A stretch of 64,000 nt of DNA. Source: Halarcobacter sp. Lineage in GTDB: Bacteria > Campylobacterota > Campylobacteria > Campylobacterales > Arcobacteraceae. The notes beneath the pieces were generated by a model that was not told where the DNA came from, made no database searches, and saw only the letters and a list, made by a program, of their open reading frames with translations. Both the position numbers and the translations under genes were made by a program. Each line of letters opens with the position of its first letter. Position 1 is the first letter of the stretch. Positions 35,627 through 43,981 of the stretch are shown piece by piece. The stretch spans positions 1 to 64,000 of the forward strand of contig JAQYVX010000009.1 of assembly GCA_030145305.1 (NCBI GenBank), in the 5' to 3' direction.

Positions 35627-38041
35627 TTATTTCTCTACAACTCCACCTGCGTCATTACGTGAAGTATCACTAGACTCAACATAAATTGCTTTTGCAACCT
35701 CTTTTAAATCATTCCAATCATTTAAATCAATTACTAAACCATTTTCAACTGCATTATTAAATGATTTTTGTAAAGTTTGAGAACTAATGATTTCTGAACT
35801 ATCACATTTTCTTTTGATTTCACTTTTACTGATTTCTATCATTAAAGTTCTATCATCAGAGCCATCTTTTGTGCTTTTACAAACTGCTGGGAATTCGTCA
35901 TTTGCGTTGATACAATAAGATATACTATCATCATTTGAAGAATTATTCCACGAGAATCTTGCATTAAGACCTTTTTTAGCAATTCTTAATACTTGTGAAA
36001 ATACTAACCATCTATTATGACAATTTTTAATCTCTAAAGTTACACTTTCATGATTTAATATTGTTTCTAAAGCATAAGCAATTAATATTTGAATATGCCC
36101 TAAAATTGTGTCATGATTTAAATCTGCAGTAATATGAGAATCTTTAGATACCATATTTAAAGATAAGGCACTATTATTTTTTAAATATTTTAAAGCTTTT
36201 GCAAAATGTTTAACACCCTTTAATCCAACCATTTCTAAATCAATAACCATTTTTGAGATTAAATCTGCTTCACCTGAATCTCTTTTAAGGGAATTAAATG
36301 CGTTATTACATAGAGTTGCTAACTCAGTTCTTGAAACAGAAATTTTCCCTGCATCGATATTTAATCTATCATCTTTACATTTAGGAATTTGAGGAAATAA
36401 CCACTCTGCATTATGAATTTCTTCTACTAATGGTGCACTTTGAAAAAAAGTAACTTGAACCCATCTATCAGAACGAGGATCAAATTTTGTAGCACCAAAC
36501 ATAGCAAGTTTTGCTCTTAATAAATCCATTGGAAGGAAATCTTCATCTAATACATTTGATTGAATTTCACCCATAGTACAAGCTCCCATAGTCCAAATTC
36601 TTCTTATAATAGAGGAATATTGAGGATTTTCTAATAAGAATTTTGTTACTGTTTCTTCTTGTGAAACATCACTTAATTTAGTATTTAATTTTGAAACTTG
36701 TCGTGCAATATCTAAAGGTAATTCTAATTCTGCACCTTTATCTACATCTCTTATTCCAAGCCTTGGTTCACCTTTATCTTCTGAAACATACCAAAACCAA
36801 TAATTACTTCTCTTTTGTGAAAAATCAAAATTTAAAGCCCATGAATAATGTGATTTAATTTTTTCTTTTAATGCACTAATTGTTACACCTGATAACTCTA
36901 AAGGTTGTTCATCAACTCTCATGTAATTTTCATGTTCATCTACAAGTTTAGGAAATAATTCAAGAACAGAAGATATTAAAACCTCTTGAGCTTCAAAAGA
37001 TAAATCACATGTACTCTCAATCAATTCTTTATATGTTTGACCAAGAAGATTATTTACAGATTTAATAATAGAAGGAATTTCAGAAGCTGCTTTAACATTC
37101 AATTCTTTTTGAGTTTCATTTATTGTTACAACATCACTTAAGTGCGTTATAGCTCTATTCAAATATCCAATTAATTCTTTTGATTTATCTTTTGTAATTA
37201 CTTCTAAAGATACTTTACTTAATGCTAATTCTCTTTGATGTAACCAGTTATCAACAACTTTTGGATGTCTAATTAAATATGGAGCCATACCTAATCCAGT
37301 TGCATTACCTATACCTAAAAATCTTTGAATATTTTTATCTAAAGATACAGCTTTATCTCCACCTTTATTTTTTGCAATAAAATTTGCCCAATCTAAAGAA
37401 AATTGTCTTAAAATATAAACGGCACACATTTCAGCAGAAAAAGATTGTGAGAAATCAGGATTATCTCCCAAGGCAGCATAATCATTTATACCAAATTTTC
37501 CACTACCATAAACAGCAGTAGTTCTTAAGATATAACCAACTTTTGATACCTCTTCAATACTTGGCTGTTTACCATTTGATAAAGATTCTATAACATGATC
37601 AAATACTCTAACACTTTTATTCGCACGTGCTAGAACAATAGCTCTATTTGAGTTTCTACCTGCTTCTTGTAAAGGAACATTATTTCTAAGTATTTCTAGT
37701 AACTTATCACTAACTTCACCTTCAATTAACGTAAAGGTTGTATCCCATTTTTCAGCAATAACTCTATCATTTCTCTCATTGTCTTCAATATGATTAGAAA
37801 AAATCACTAAATTATAAATATTATTTGGTGTTTTAATCTCATAAATTGCTGTACCATATCCATCTTTACATAAATCCCAAACTGTTTTTGTGATATTCCA
37901 CTTTTCGTTTGCCATTTTTCTAACCAAGCTTCTTGTGAAACTAATTCTTGATTGGTGCATTGCACCCATTCTTTTTAGGTTCATTACAATATCTGGACTT
38001 CTTAATGACAAGTTTTCAGTAGCATTAATATTTTTACTCAT
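35627..38041 (-). CDS. large protein of unknown family in the betaine-type operon
   Basis: 804 aa, cytoplasmic by appearance (no signal peptide, no membrane helices). I recognise no domain, cofactor motif or catalytic signature. Visible blocks that look constrained are MNLKRMGAMHQSRISFTRSL near the N-terminus, GYILRTTAVYGSGKFGINDY (about residues 168-190), RFLGIGNATGLGMAPYLIRH (about 240-260), FWYVSEDKGEPRLGIRDV (about 415-435) and RRIWTMGACTMGEIQ (about 490). The glycine-rich GIGNATGLGMAPY stretch might bind a nucleotide or cofactor, but that is only a guess. Placed between the BCCT carrier and the YdeP-like enzyme, behind an internal terminator. Confidence 0.8.
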   Translation of the reverse strand: MSKNINATENLSLRSPDIVMNLKRMGAMHQSRISFTRSLVRKMANEKWNITKTVWDLCKDGYGTAIYEIKTPNNIYNLVIFSNHIEDNERNDRVIAEKWDTTFTLIEGEVSDKLLEILRNNVPLQEAGRNSNRAIVLARANKSVRVFDHVIESLSNGKQPSIEEVSKVGYILRTTAVYGSGKFGINDYAALGDNPDFSQSFSAEMCAVYILRQFSLDWANFIAKNKGGDKAVSLDKNIQRFLGIGNATGLGMAPYLIRHPKVVDNWLHQRELALSKVSLEVITKDKSKELIGYLNRAITHLSDVVTINETQKELNVKAASEIPSIIKSVNNLLGQTYKELIESTCDLSFEAQEVLISSVLELFPKLVDEHENYMRVDEQPLELSGVTISALKEKIKSHYSWALNFDFSQKRSNYWFWYVSEDKGEPRLGIRDVDKGAELELPLDIARQVSKLNTKLSDVSQEETVTKFLLENPQYSSIIRRIWTMGACTMGEIQSNVLDEDFLPMDLLRAKLAMFGATKFDPRSDRWVQVTFFQSAPLVEEIHNAEWLFPQIPKCKDDRLNIDAGKISVSRTELATLCNNAFNSLKRDSGEADLISKMVIDLEMVGLKGVKHFAKALKYLKNNSALSLNMVSKDSHITADLNHDTILGHIQILIAYALETILNHESVTLEIKNCHNRWLVFSQVLRIAKKGLNARFSWNNSSNDDSISYCINANDEFPAVCKSTKDGSDDRTLMIEISKSEIKRKCDSSEIISSQTLQKSFNNAVENGLVIDLNDWNDLKEVAKAIYVESSDTSRNDAGGVVEK

Positions 38042-38063
38042 TTTTTCTCCTTACTTTTAAAAA

Positions 38064-38084
38064 AGAGGTAGGAATTCTACCTCT
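38064..38084 (-). terminator. internal terminator/attenuator between bcct and the 804-aa gene
   Basis: AGAGGTAG, 5-base loop, CTACCTCT (38064-38084). On the minus strand it is followed by TTTTTTAAAA. It sits in the 49-base gap between the BCCT gene and the next gene of the same operon, so it would reduce expression of the two distal genes. Confidence 0.7.
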
Positions 38085-38090
38085 ATATTT

Positions 38091-39644
38091 TTATCTTAAA
38101 CCTTGCGCATCTGCCATTTTTACTGCAATTTGAGGTGCAGTCCAAAGAGCTGGTAATAATATAAGCGAAACAGGGACAGCTGTTATTACAATAAATGATT
38201 GTAAGGCAGAAATACCACCAGAACCAATTGATATTAAAACAATAGCTAAAGCTCCCATTAAAATTCCCCAAAATGTTCTTAAATAAGGACTAGGTTCAGT
38301 ACTTCCAGAAACAACTACACTTATAGTATAAGTCATTGAATCCCCTGTTGTTACAATAAAAACTGTTGTCAATATTAAAAATAATATTGATGTAATTAAT
38401 GGTAATGGTAATGATTGTGTAATAGCTAATAATGAAGCAGGTAAATTAAATCCTTTGAAGGCCTCACTAATAACACCTGGTTGTGTAATTTCAAATGATA
38501 AGCCAGCACCACCTACTATTGTAAACCAGAACATTGTAATTAGTGGAGCAAAAATACTAACTGCAATAATTAACATTCTAATACTTCTACCTCTAGAAAT
38601 TCTAGCTATAAATATAGCCATTAAAGGACCATATCCTAAAAACCATCCCCAAAAAAACACTGTCCACCAGCTAAGCCACCCAGTATCACCTCTAAATGTT
38701 GCCATAGGAAGGAAATTTTGAATTGAAGTTCCTACACCTTGTATATATGCATCTACAATAAAGGCAGTTGGCCCAAAAATAAAAATAAAAAACATTAATC
38801 CAATTGCTAAAATAATATTCCATCTACTTAAAATCTGAATACCTCTTGTTAATCCACTTAAAGCAGAAATAGTATAGATTATAATTGCAAAGATAACAAT
38901 ACTCATTTGAGTAGTAAAATCATCAGTAATACCAAATAATTTATTTAAAGCATATGAAATTTGTAAACCTAAAAATCCTATTGGACCAATAGTTCCAGCT
39001 GCAACAGCTATGATACAGAAAGCATCAACAATAGAACCAAAAGCACCATAAATTACCTTATCTCCAAAAACTGGATAAAGTAATGTTCTAGGTTTTAAAG
39101 GTAAACCTTTATCATAATGTAAATGCATTAAAACAATTGCAGTTAAAGTACCTAAAATAGCCCATGCTAAGAATCCCCAGTGCATGAAAGATTGAGATAA
39201 TGCATTTACAGCTTTTTGGAAAACATCAGCTTCTGCCCCATATAAAGGAGGAGGAGATACAAAGTGTGCAATAGGTTCACCTGCTGCCCAAAATACACCA
39301 CCACCTGCTAATAAGGTACATAAAATAATTGAAACCCATTGGAAAGTACTCATTTCTGGTTTTTCTAAATTACCAAGAATAACCGAGCCAGTTCTTCCCC
39401 AAGAAAGTCCTATTCCTATTGCAAAAGTTGCTAGTAGTAGAAATTGCCAATATGCTCCAAAAAACTTTGCAGACCAAGAAAATCCACCATTCACAATTGA
39501 ACTTAATAATTTAGCATCAACTAATGCTAAAATTACAAAAGCCATTAAAAATCCACTACTAAGAACTAAAGCTAATTTATCGACTTTATGCTCATTATGC
39601 TCTTTTAAAGTTTCTTCTTTTTCTATTAAATCAGACATTTCCAT
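38091..39644 (-). CDS. BCCT-family transporter (betaine/carnitine/choline type)
   Basis: 517 aa with about 12 hydrophobic segments. BCCT signature positions are present: HWGFLAWAILGTLTAIVLMH, then WWTVFFWGWFLGYGPLMAIFIARISRGRSIRML, which is the tryptophan-rich segment and GxFIARISRGR-type loop. BCCT carriers import compounds with a quaternary or methylated nitrogen, driven by Na+ or H+, or exchange them. In this operon it should supply the substrate of the downstream enzymes. AAGGATAT precedes the ATG. Confidence 0.92.
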   Translation of the reverse strand: MEMSDLIEKEETLKEHNEHKVDKLALVLSSGFLMAFVILALVDAKLLSSIVNGGFSWSAKFFGAYWQFLLLATFAIGIGLSWGRTGSVILGNLEKPEMSTFQWVSIILCTLLAGGGVFWAAGEPIAHFVSPPPLYGAEADVFQKAVNALSQSFMHWGFLAWAILGTLTAIVLMHLHYDKGLPLKPRTLLYPVFGDKVIYGAFGSIVDAFCIIAVAAGTIGPIGFLGLQISYALNKLFGITDDFTTQMSIVIFAIIIYTISALSGLTRGIQILSRWNIILAIGLMFFIFIFGPTAFIVDAYIQGVGTSIQNFLPMATFRGDTGWLSWWTVFFWGWFLGYGPLMAIFIARISRGRSIRMLIIAVSIFAPLITMFWFTIVGGAGLSFEITQPGVISEAFKGFNLPASLLAITQSLPLPLITSILFLILTTVFIVTTGDSMTYTISVVVSGSTEPSPYLRTFWGILMGALAIVLISIGSGGISALQSFIVITAVPVSLILLPALWTAPQIAVKMADAQGLR

Positions 39645-39680
39645 TTTTATATCCTTTTTATGATATCTTTGATAATATCC

Positions 39681-39720
39681 CCTAAAAGTTAATCTTAATA
39701 AATTAAGATTAATTTTTAGG
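39681..39720 (-). other. long hairpin between the M19-like and BCCT genes
   Basis: CCTAAAA + TTAATCTTAA, loop TAAA, TTAAGATTAA + TTTTAGG, interrupted by one mismatch. It includes the stop of the M19-like gene. No T-run follows on the minus strand, so mRNA processing or stabilisation is more likely than termination. Confidence 0.6.
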
Positions 39721-40698
39721 TTCTAAACCGCTTTGTAAGAAGTTAAACCAGTTCCCGCCAAGAATTTGATTAGCTTCTTTCTCTTGAAATCCATATTTAA
39801 TTAAACCAGTGTAAATATTTTCCATACCTAACTCATCTTTGAACCACGGTAAGTCATCAGGCCATCCAGAATTTGAAGCATTTCCTTCTCCATAATCCAT
39901 GCTCTTTGACCATTTTCCATTTCTCATCCACTCTAAAACTTCTTGAGGTTGATTTAAACATAAATCACTTCCAATTCCAAGATGATCAACACCAACTAAA
40001 TCTGCTGTTTTAGCAATCATTTCACAAAAATCATCTAAAGTACAAGCACTTCCATTTGGTAAATGGAAAGGATATAAAGAGAAACCGATTAATCCACCTC
40101 TTGATGCCAATGCTTTAATAACTTCATTTGATTTATTTCGTAAAGCATCATGTGCAAAAGTGGGATTAGCATGTGAAATACAAATAGGTCTTGATGAAAT
40201 ATCAATAGCTTCTAGTGTAGATTTTTGTGCACTATGAGACATATCAATAATCATTCCAACTCTATTCATTTCTTCAATAGCTTGCTTACCAAATCTAGTA
40301 ATTCCACTGTCATTTTTTTCATAACACCCTGTTGCTAATAAACTTTGATTGTTATAAGTTAATTGCATAATAAGTAAACCTTGTTTTCTCATTACTTCAA
40401 TTAAACCTATTTCATCATCTATTGGAGAGCAGTTTTGCGCTCCAAAGAAGATTCCTACCTTGCCAGTTGATTTAGCTATTTTCACATCTGACATATTCTG
40501 GACAGGCATTATCAAATCACTATTTTGTTCAAAAAGTTTATTCCATTGGGCAAACCTAGTTAAAGTTTCCCTCGCTAATTCATGGTAAACAAGAGTAACA
40601 TGAACAGCAGTTATTCCACTTTTTTGTAAAGAAAGGAAATAATCTCTGTCCCATTTACAATATTGTAAACCATCAATAATAATTTGATCTTTATACAT
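39709..40698 (-). CDS. peptidase M19 (renal dipeptidase)-like protein with altered metal site
   Basis: 329 aa. The M19 TIM-barrel fold is evident from IDMSHSAQKSTLEAIDISSRPICISHANP (the two C-terminal histidines) and HLGIGSDLCLNQP (the catalytic-region Asp). The family HxD near the N-terminus (normally DGHNDLP) is replaced by DGLQYCKWDRDYF, and the E of the SIEG position reads FFGAQN. So two of the zinc-ligand elements of true dipeptidases are missing. It is probably a re-purposed amidohydrolase-superfamily enzyme acting on a pathway intermediate rather than a dipeptidase. It lies 9 bases before the aldehyde dehydrogenase stop, same strand. Confidence 0.85.
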   Translation of the reverse strand: MYKDQIIIDGLQYCKWDRDYFLSLQKSGITAVHVTLVYHELARETLTRFAQWNKLFEQNSDLIMPVQNMSDVKIAKSTGKVGIFFGAQNCSPIDDEIGLIEVMRKQGLLIMQLTYNNQSLLATGCYEKNDSGITRFGKQAIEEMNRVGMIIDMSHSAQKSTLEAIDISSRPICISHANPTFAHDALRNKSNEVIKALASRGGLIGFSLYPFHLPNGSACTLDDFCEMIAKTADLVGVDHLGIGSDLCLNQPQEVLEWMRNGKWSKSMDYGEGNASNSGWPDDLPWFKDELGMENIYTGLIKYGFQEKEANQILGGNWFNFLQSGLEPKN

Positions 40699-40706
40699 AT
40701 TTTCCC

Positions 40707-42155
40707 TTAGTAAGGTTTTTGGTATGCTGTTTTTACAACTGTATAAAATTCTTTTGCATACGAACCTTGTTCTCTTGGACCAAAGCTTGATTGTTTTCTT
40801 CCACCAAAAGGAACATGATAATCAGTTCCAGCTGTTGGAAGATTTACCATTACACAACCACTTTGAGCCTCTTTTTTAAAGATTGCAGCTGTTTTTAAAC
40901 TTTGAGTTATAATTCCAGCTGTTAATCCAAATCTAGTATCATTTGCAGTTTTAATTGCTTCACATAAATCTTTTACTTTAATTACACAAGCCATTGGAGC
41001 GAATACTTCTTCTTGATTTACATCCCAATCGTTTTTAGTATCAGTAAATAAAGTTGGACTCATGTAGTATCCTTTTTTTTCTAAAGAAAGTTTCTCACCA
41101 CCAAATACTAATTTACCACCAAGTTCTTTTGTTCTTTCAATCCATTTAAAGTTTGAATCAAATTGATTTTTATCAGAAACTGGTCCCATGAAAATGCCAT
41201 CTTCTAAACAATGTCCAACTTTAAGCTCAGCCATTCTTTTTACAAGAGCAGAAACAAATTCATCATGAATAGATTCCATAACAATAAGTCTTGAAGAAGC
41301 AGTACATTTTTGCCCAGTACCGGAGAAACTTCCTCCTACTGCTGCTTCTACTGCAACTGAAATATCTGCATCATCTGCAACGATAAGTGAGTTTTTACTT
41401 CCCATTTCTAATTGACATTTTACAAAGTTTGCTGCTGTTGCTACTGCTATTTTTCTTCCAGTTTCAACTGAACCTGTAAATGAAATTGCATTAATATCTT
41501 TTGAATTAATTAGGCTATCTCCAACTACACTACCTGAACCTAATACTAAGTTAAAAGTTCCTGCTGGAATATCTTGTCTTGAAATAATTTCAGTTAAAGC
41601 AACTGCTGAAGCAGGAGTTAAATTAGCTGGTTTCCAAATAACTGCATTTCCAAAAGCTAATGCAGGAGCAATTTTCCAAGCTGCTGTTGCAGTTGGGAAA
41701 TTCCATGGAGAAATAATACCAACAACACCCACGGCTTCTCTTGTAACATCAATATCAATACCAGGTCTAACAGATGCTGCATTTTCACCAATTTGTCTTA
41801 ATACCTCAGCAGCATAATATTGGAAAAATTGTCCAGATCTATAGATTTCACCTTTTCCTTCTGCTTTTGATTTTCCTTCTTCACGTGCTAGTAACTCACC
41901 TAATTCAACACATCTTTCAATTAATTCATCACCAATTGCTTGAAGAACATTAACTTTATGCTCTAAAGGAGTTTTTTCCCATAAAGATTGAGCTGTTTTA
42001 GCTGCGCTAATTGCTTGGTTTACTTGTTCTACACTAGCCTGTGCTACATTTCCAATATTTTCTGAAATATCTGATGGGTTAATATTTTCAACAGTTGAAA
42101 CACCTTTTTCCCATGAACCATTAATATATAAACCTTCTTCGTAATTATAAGTCAT
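40707..42155 (-). CDS. NAD(P)+-dependent aldehyde dehydrogenase
   Basis: 482 aa with all core motifs: ISPWNFPTATAAWKIAPALA, KPANLTPASAVALTEII, FTGSVETGRKI, the general base Glu in LEMGSKNSLIV, the nucleophile Cys in FSGTGQKCTASSRLI, and EEVFAPMACVIKV. Overall it resembles alpha-ketoglutaric/glutarate semialdehyde dehydrogenases. It should oxidise a semialdehyde released from the imported compound to an acid. It lies 26 bases after ridA. Confidence 0.92.
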   Translation of the reverse strand: MTYNYEEGLYINGSWEKGVSTVENINPSDISENIGNVAQASVEQVNQAISAAKTAQSLWEKTPLEHKVNVLQAIGDELIERCVELGELLAREEGKSKAEGKGEIYRSGQFFQYYAAEVLRQIGENAASVRPGIDIDVTREAVGVVGIISPWNFPTATAAWKIAPALAFGNAVIWKPANLTPASAVALTEIISRQDIPAGTFNLVLGSGSVVGDSLINSKDINAISFTGSVETGRKIAVATAANFVKCQLEMGSKNSLIVADDADISVAVEAAVGGSFSGTGQKCTASSRLIVMESIHDEFVSALVKRMAELKVGHCLEDGIFMGPVSDKNQFDSNFKWIERTKELGGKLVFGGEKLSLEKKGYYMSPTLFTDTKNDWDVNQEEVFAPMACVIKVKDLCEAIKTANDTRFGLTAGIITQSLKTAAIFKKEAQSGCVMVNLPTAGTDYHVPFGGRKQSSFGPREQGSYAKEFYTVVKTAYQKPY

Positions 42156-42181
42156 CTATTTTCCTTTTTTATACTTTAATA

Positions 42182-42565
42182 TTATTTAGTAGCTTCTGCG
42201 TAAACTACAAATTCAACAAGCATCTCTTCTCTTGCAAGTCCGGCCACTACTACTGCTGCTCTATTTGGAAATGGAGCTGTGAAATATTCTGCATATACTT
42301 TATTTACAGTTGCAAGATATTCTCTATCAGTAACATAAATCAATACTTGTAATACTTCATTTGTACTCACTCCTGCACACTCTAAAGTATGAACAAGATT
42401 TTCAAATGTCTTTCTAGTTTGAGCTTCAATACCACCCTCAACTACTTTACCTGTTTCATCGATTGGTATTTGTGCTGTATATAAAGTATTGTTAGCTGTA
42501 ATTGCCCACTCTAATGGTGCTTTAGAAGCAAATAATTCTGTTTTTACTGGTATTTTTGTACTCAT
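42182..42565 (-). CDS. RidA-family (YjgF/UK114) deaminase
   Basis: 127 aa. The RidA core is seen in GGIEAQTRKTFENLVHTLECAGVSTNEVLQVLIYVTD and FPNRAAVVVAGLAREEMLVEFVVYAEA. It includes the arginine (PNRAAV) that binds the carboxylate of 2-imino/enamino acids. RidA proteins hydrolyse reactive enamines/imines to keto acids, and related proteins deaminate ring-cleavage products such as 2-aminomuconate. Its place in a catabolic operon suggests a pathway step or detoxification of an imine intermediate. Confidence 0.92.
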   Translation of the reverse strand: MSTKIPVKTELFASKAPLEWAITANNTLYTAQIPIDETGKVVEGGIEAQTRKTFENLVHTLECAGVSTNEVLQVLIYVTDREYLATVNKVYAEYFTAPFPNRAAVVVAGLAREEMLVEFVVYAEATK

Positions 42566-42585
42566 TTTTTTCCTTTAATTGATAT

Positions 42586-43734
42586 TTAGAATTTATAAGA
42601 AACATAAATTCTTGATCTATATTTATTAGCAGCATTATCAAATTGACCATGTAATAATCTAAGTGAAAGATCTTTTGTAACTTTGTAATCTACCATATAG
42701 TCTGTTTCTCTAGTAGTTTCACTTGTACCAGTTTTCCAACTTATATGCATAATATTTGCAGATAATGTATCTGTAAAGTTATATCCTACTTCAAGTTTTG
42801 TTGCTTTCATATCAGCTGAATACCTAGACCCTTCATACCAACTCCATGTATAAATATAATCAGCTCCATTTCCTAAGTGCCAAGCATCAACTCCACCACT
42901 TTTAGAAACATCACTATAAGAAGCAGCTAAAGATAAATCAGAGATCTTCGTCGAAGCTTTAATAGCATATGCATTTCCATCATTATTAGCCGCACCATTA
43001 TCATCAGAACCATAATATTGTGCACCTAATTTAAATGCAGTAAAATCATATTCTCCATTTAGATAATATATACTTACATCTTTTGTGTTATTTGATACTA
43101 AATTTTTAGCACTAACATATTGTGCTGCTAAACTTAGGTTTTTAACTGATTTGTTAGTTGCATAAATAGAGAAGACACCATCCCCTAATTTATCAAAAGA
43201 AGGAGCATTTTCATTTCCATCAGTTCTCCCTTGATATTTTTTTACATACATTAATGAAATTGACGTATCTTTTATATCAGTATTTGTTACAGTCGCAGCT
43301 TCAAACGATTCTTTAAAGATTCTTGAACCAGATGATGCAATTAATGGAGTTGCTAAGTATTGTCTACCTGCTTTTACTGTAGTATTATCTATTTTATATT
43401 GAATATAAGCTTGAGATAATACTGAACCACCAACATTTTGGTCAGCATCATATGCATTAGGATTTTCATCTAAATCTTCAGATAAGACAGATGCTGTTTG
43501 AAATGTAACTCCAGCAGTCAAACCATTAAAATCACCTGTAACATAGGATAGATTTAAACCATTTGTCAAGATATTTACTGTTTTTGAATCACTGCTCTCT
43601 TTTTGATAAAATTGCGATTTTAATTCACCCGATACTTTTCCCGTTGTTAATGCTTCAGATAAAGTATTTGCATTTAAACATGACAGCATTGACAAAGTTC
43701 CAATTGCTACTAAACTCAATTTAATATCCTTCAT
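42586..43734 (-). CDS. OprD-type outer membrane porin
   Basis: 382 aa. The signal peptide ends near CLNANTLSEAL. The mature protein is rich in alternating beta strands with aromatic girdles and ends SRIYVSYKF, the terminal phenylalanine being typical of outer membrane barrels. GKVSGELKSQFYQ, AYIQYKIDNTTVKAGRQYL and SGSRIFKESFEAATVTN match the OprD/Campylobacterota specific-porin group. First gene of the operon, which is consistent with uptake of a specific small solute across the outer membrane. Confidence 0.88.
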   Translation of the reverse strand: MKDIKLSLVAIGTLSMLSCLNANTLSEALTTGKVSGELKSQFYQKESSDSKTVNILTNGLNLSYVTGDFNGLTAGVTFQTASVLSEDLDENPNAYDADQNVGGSVLSQAYIQYKIDNTTVKAGRQYLATPLIASSGSRIFKESFEAATVTNTDIKDTSISLMYVKKYQGRTDGNENAPSFDKLGDGVFSIYATNKSVKNLSLAAQYVSAKNLVSNNTKDVSIYYLNGEYDFTAFKLGAQYYGSDDNGAANNDGNAYAIKASTKISDLSLAASYSDVSKSGGVDAWHLGNGADYIYTWSWYEGSRYSADMKATKLEVGYNFTDTLSANIMHISWKTGTSETTRETDYMVDYKVTKDLSLRLLHGQFDNAANKYRSRIYVSYKF

Positions 43735-43798
43735 TTTCTTCCCTTTTTCTACTATTTGGTTTTATTTAAATAATTAAGATAGAAAAATCTTACTTTAT

Positions 43799-43845
43799 GT
43801 TTACTTAATGTAAACTTAATATATATTATAAGTTTACATTAAGTA
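43799..43845 (-). promoter_or_regulatory. promoter and multi-half-site operator of the betaine-type operon
   Basis: Arms TACTTAATGTAAACTTA (43802-43818) and TAAGTTTACATTAAGTA (43829-43845) form a perfect 17-bp inverted repeat around 10 bases. A third half-site, GTTTAC (43799-43804), makes a second palindrome GTTTAC-N5-GTAAAC (43799-43815). On the minus strand TATAAT at 43830-43825 lies inside the spacer. The GntR/FCD protein encoded just upstream is the obvious candidate to bind. Confidence 0.8.
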
Positions 43846-43926
43846 TTTTATTCTGTATTTTATATAGATTTACTATTTTTTTCTTATAAAGTGCTCTTTT
43901 ATTGGGGGTTCTAAATGGAGAGTTTT

Positions 43927-43959
43927 ACTAAGAAAAATATTTTATTTTATTTTCTTAGT
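43927..43959 (-). terminator. hairpin after the GntR-type gene
   Basis: ACTAAGAAAA (43927-43936) pairs with TTTTCTTAGT (43950-43959). It lies about 25 bases after the regulator stop on the minus strand and separates it from the operon promoter. No long T-run on that strand, so moderate confidence. Confidence 0.5.
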
Positions 43960-43981
43960 TTATAAATTTTTGAATTCCTTA

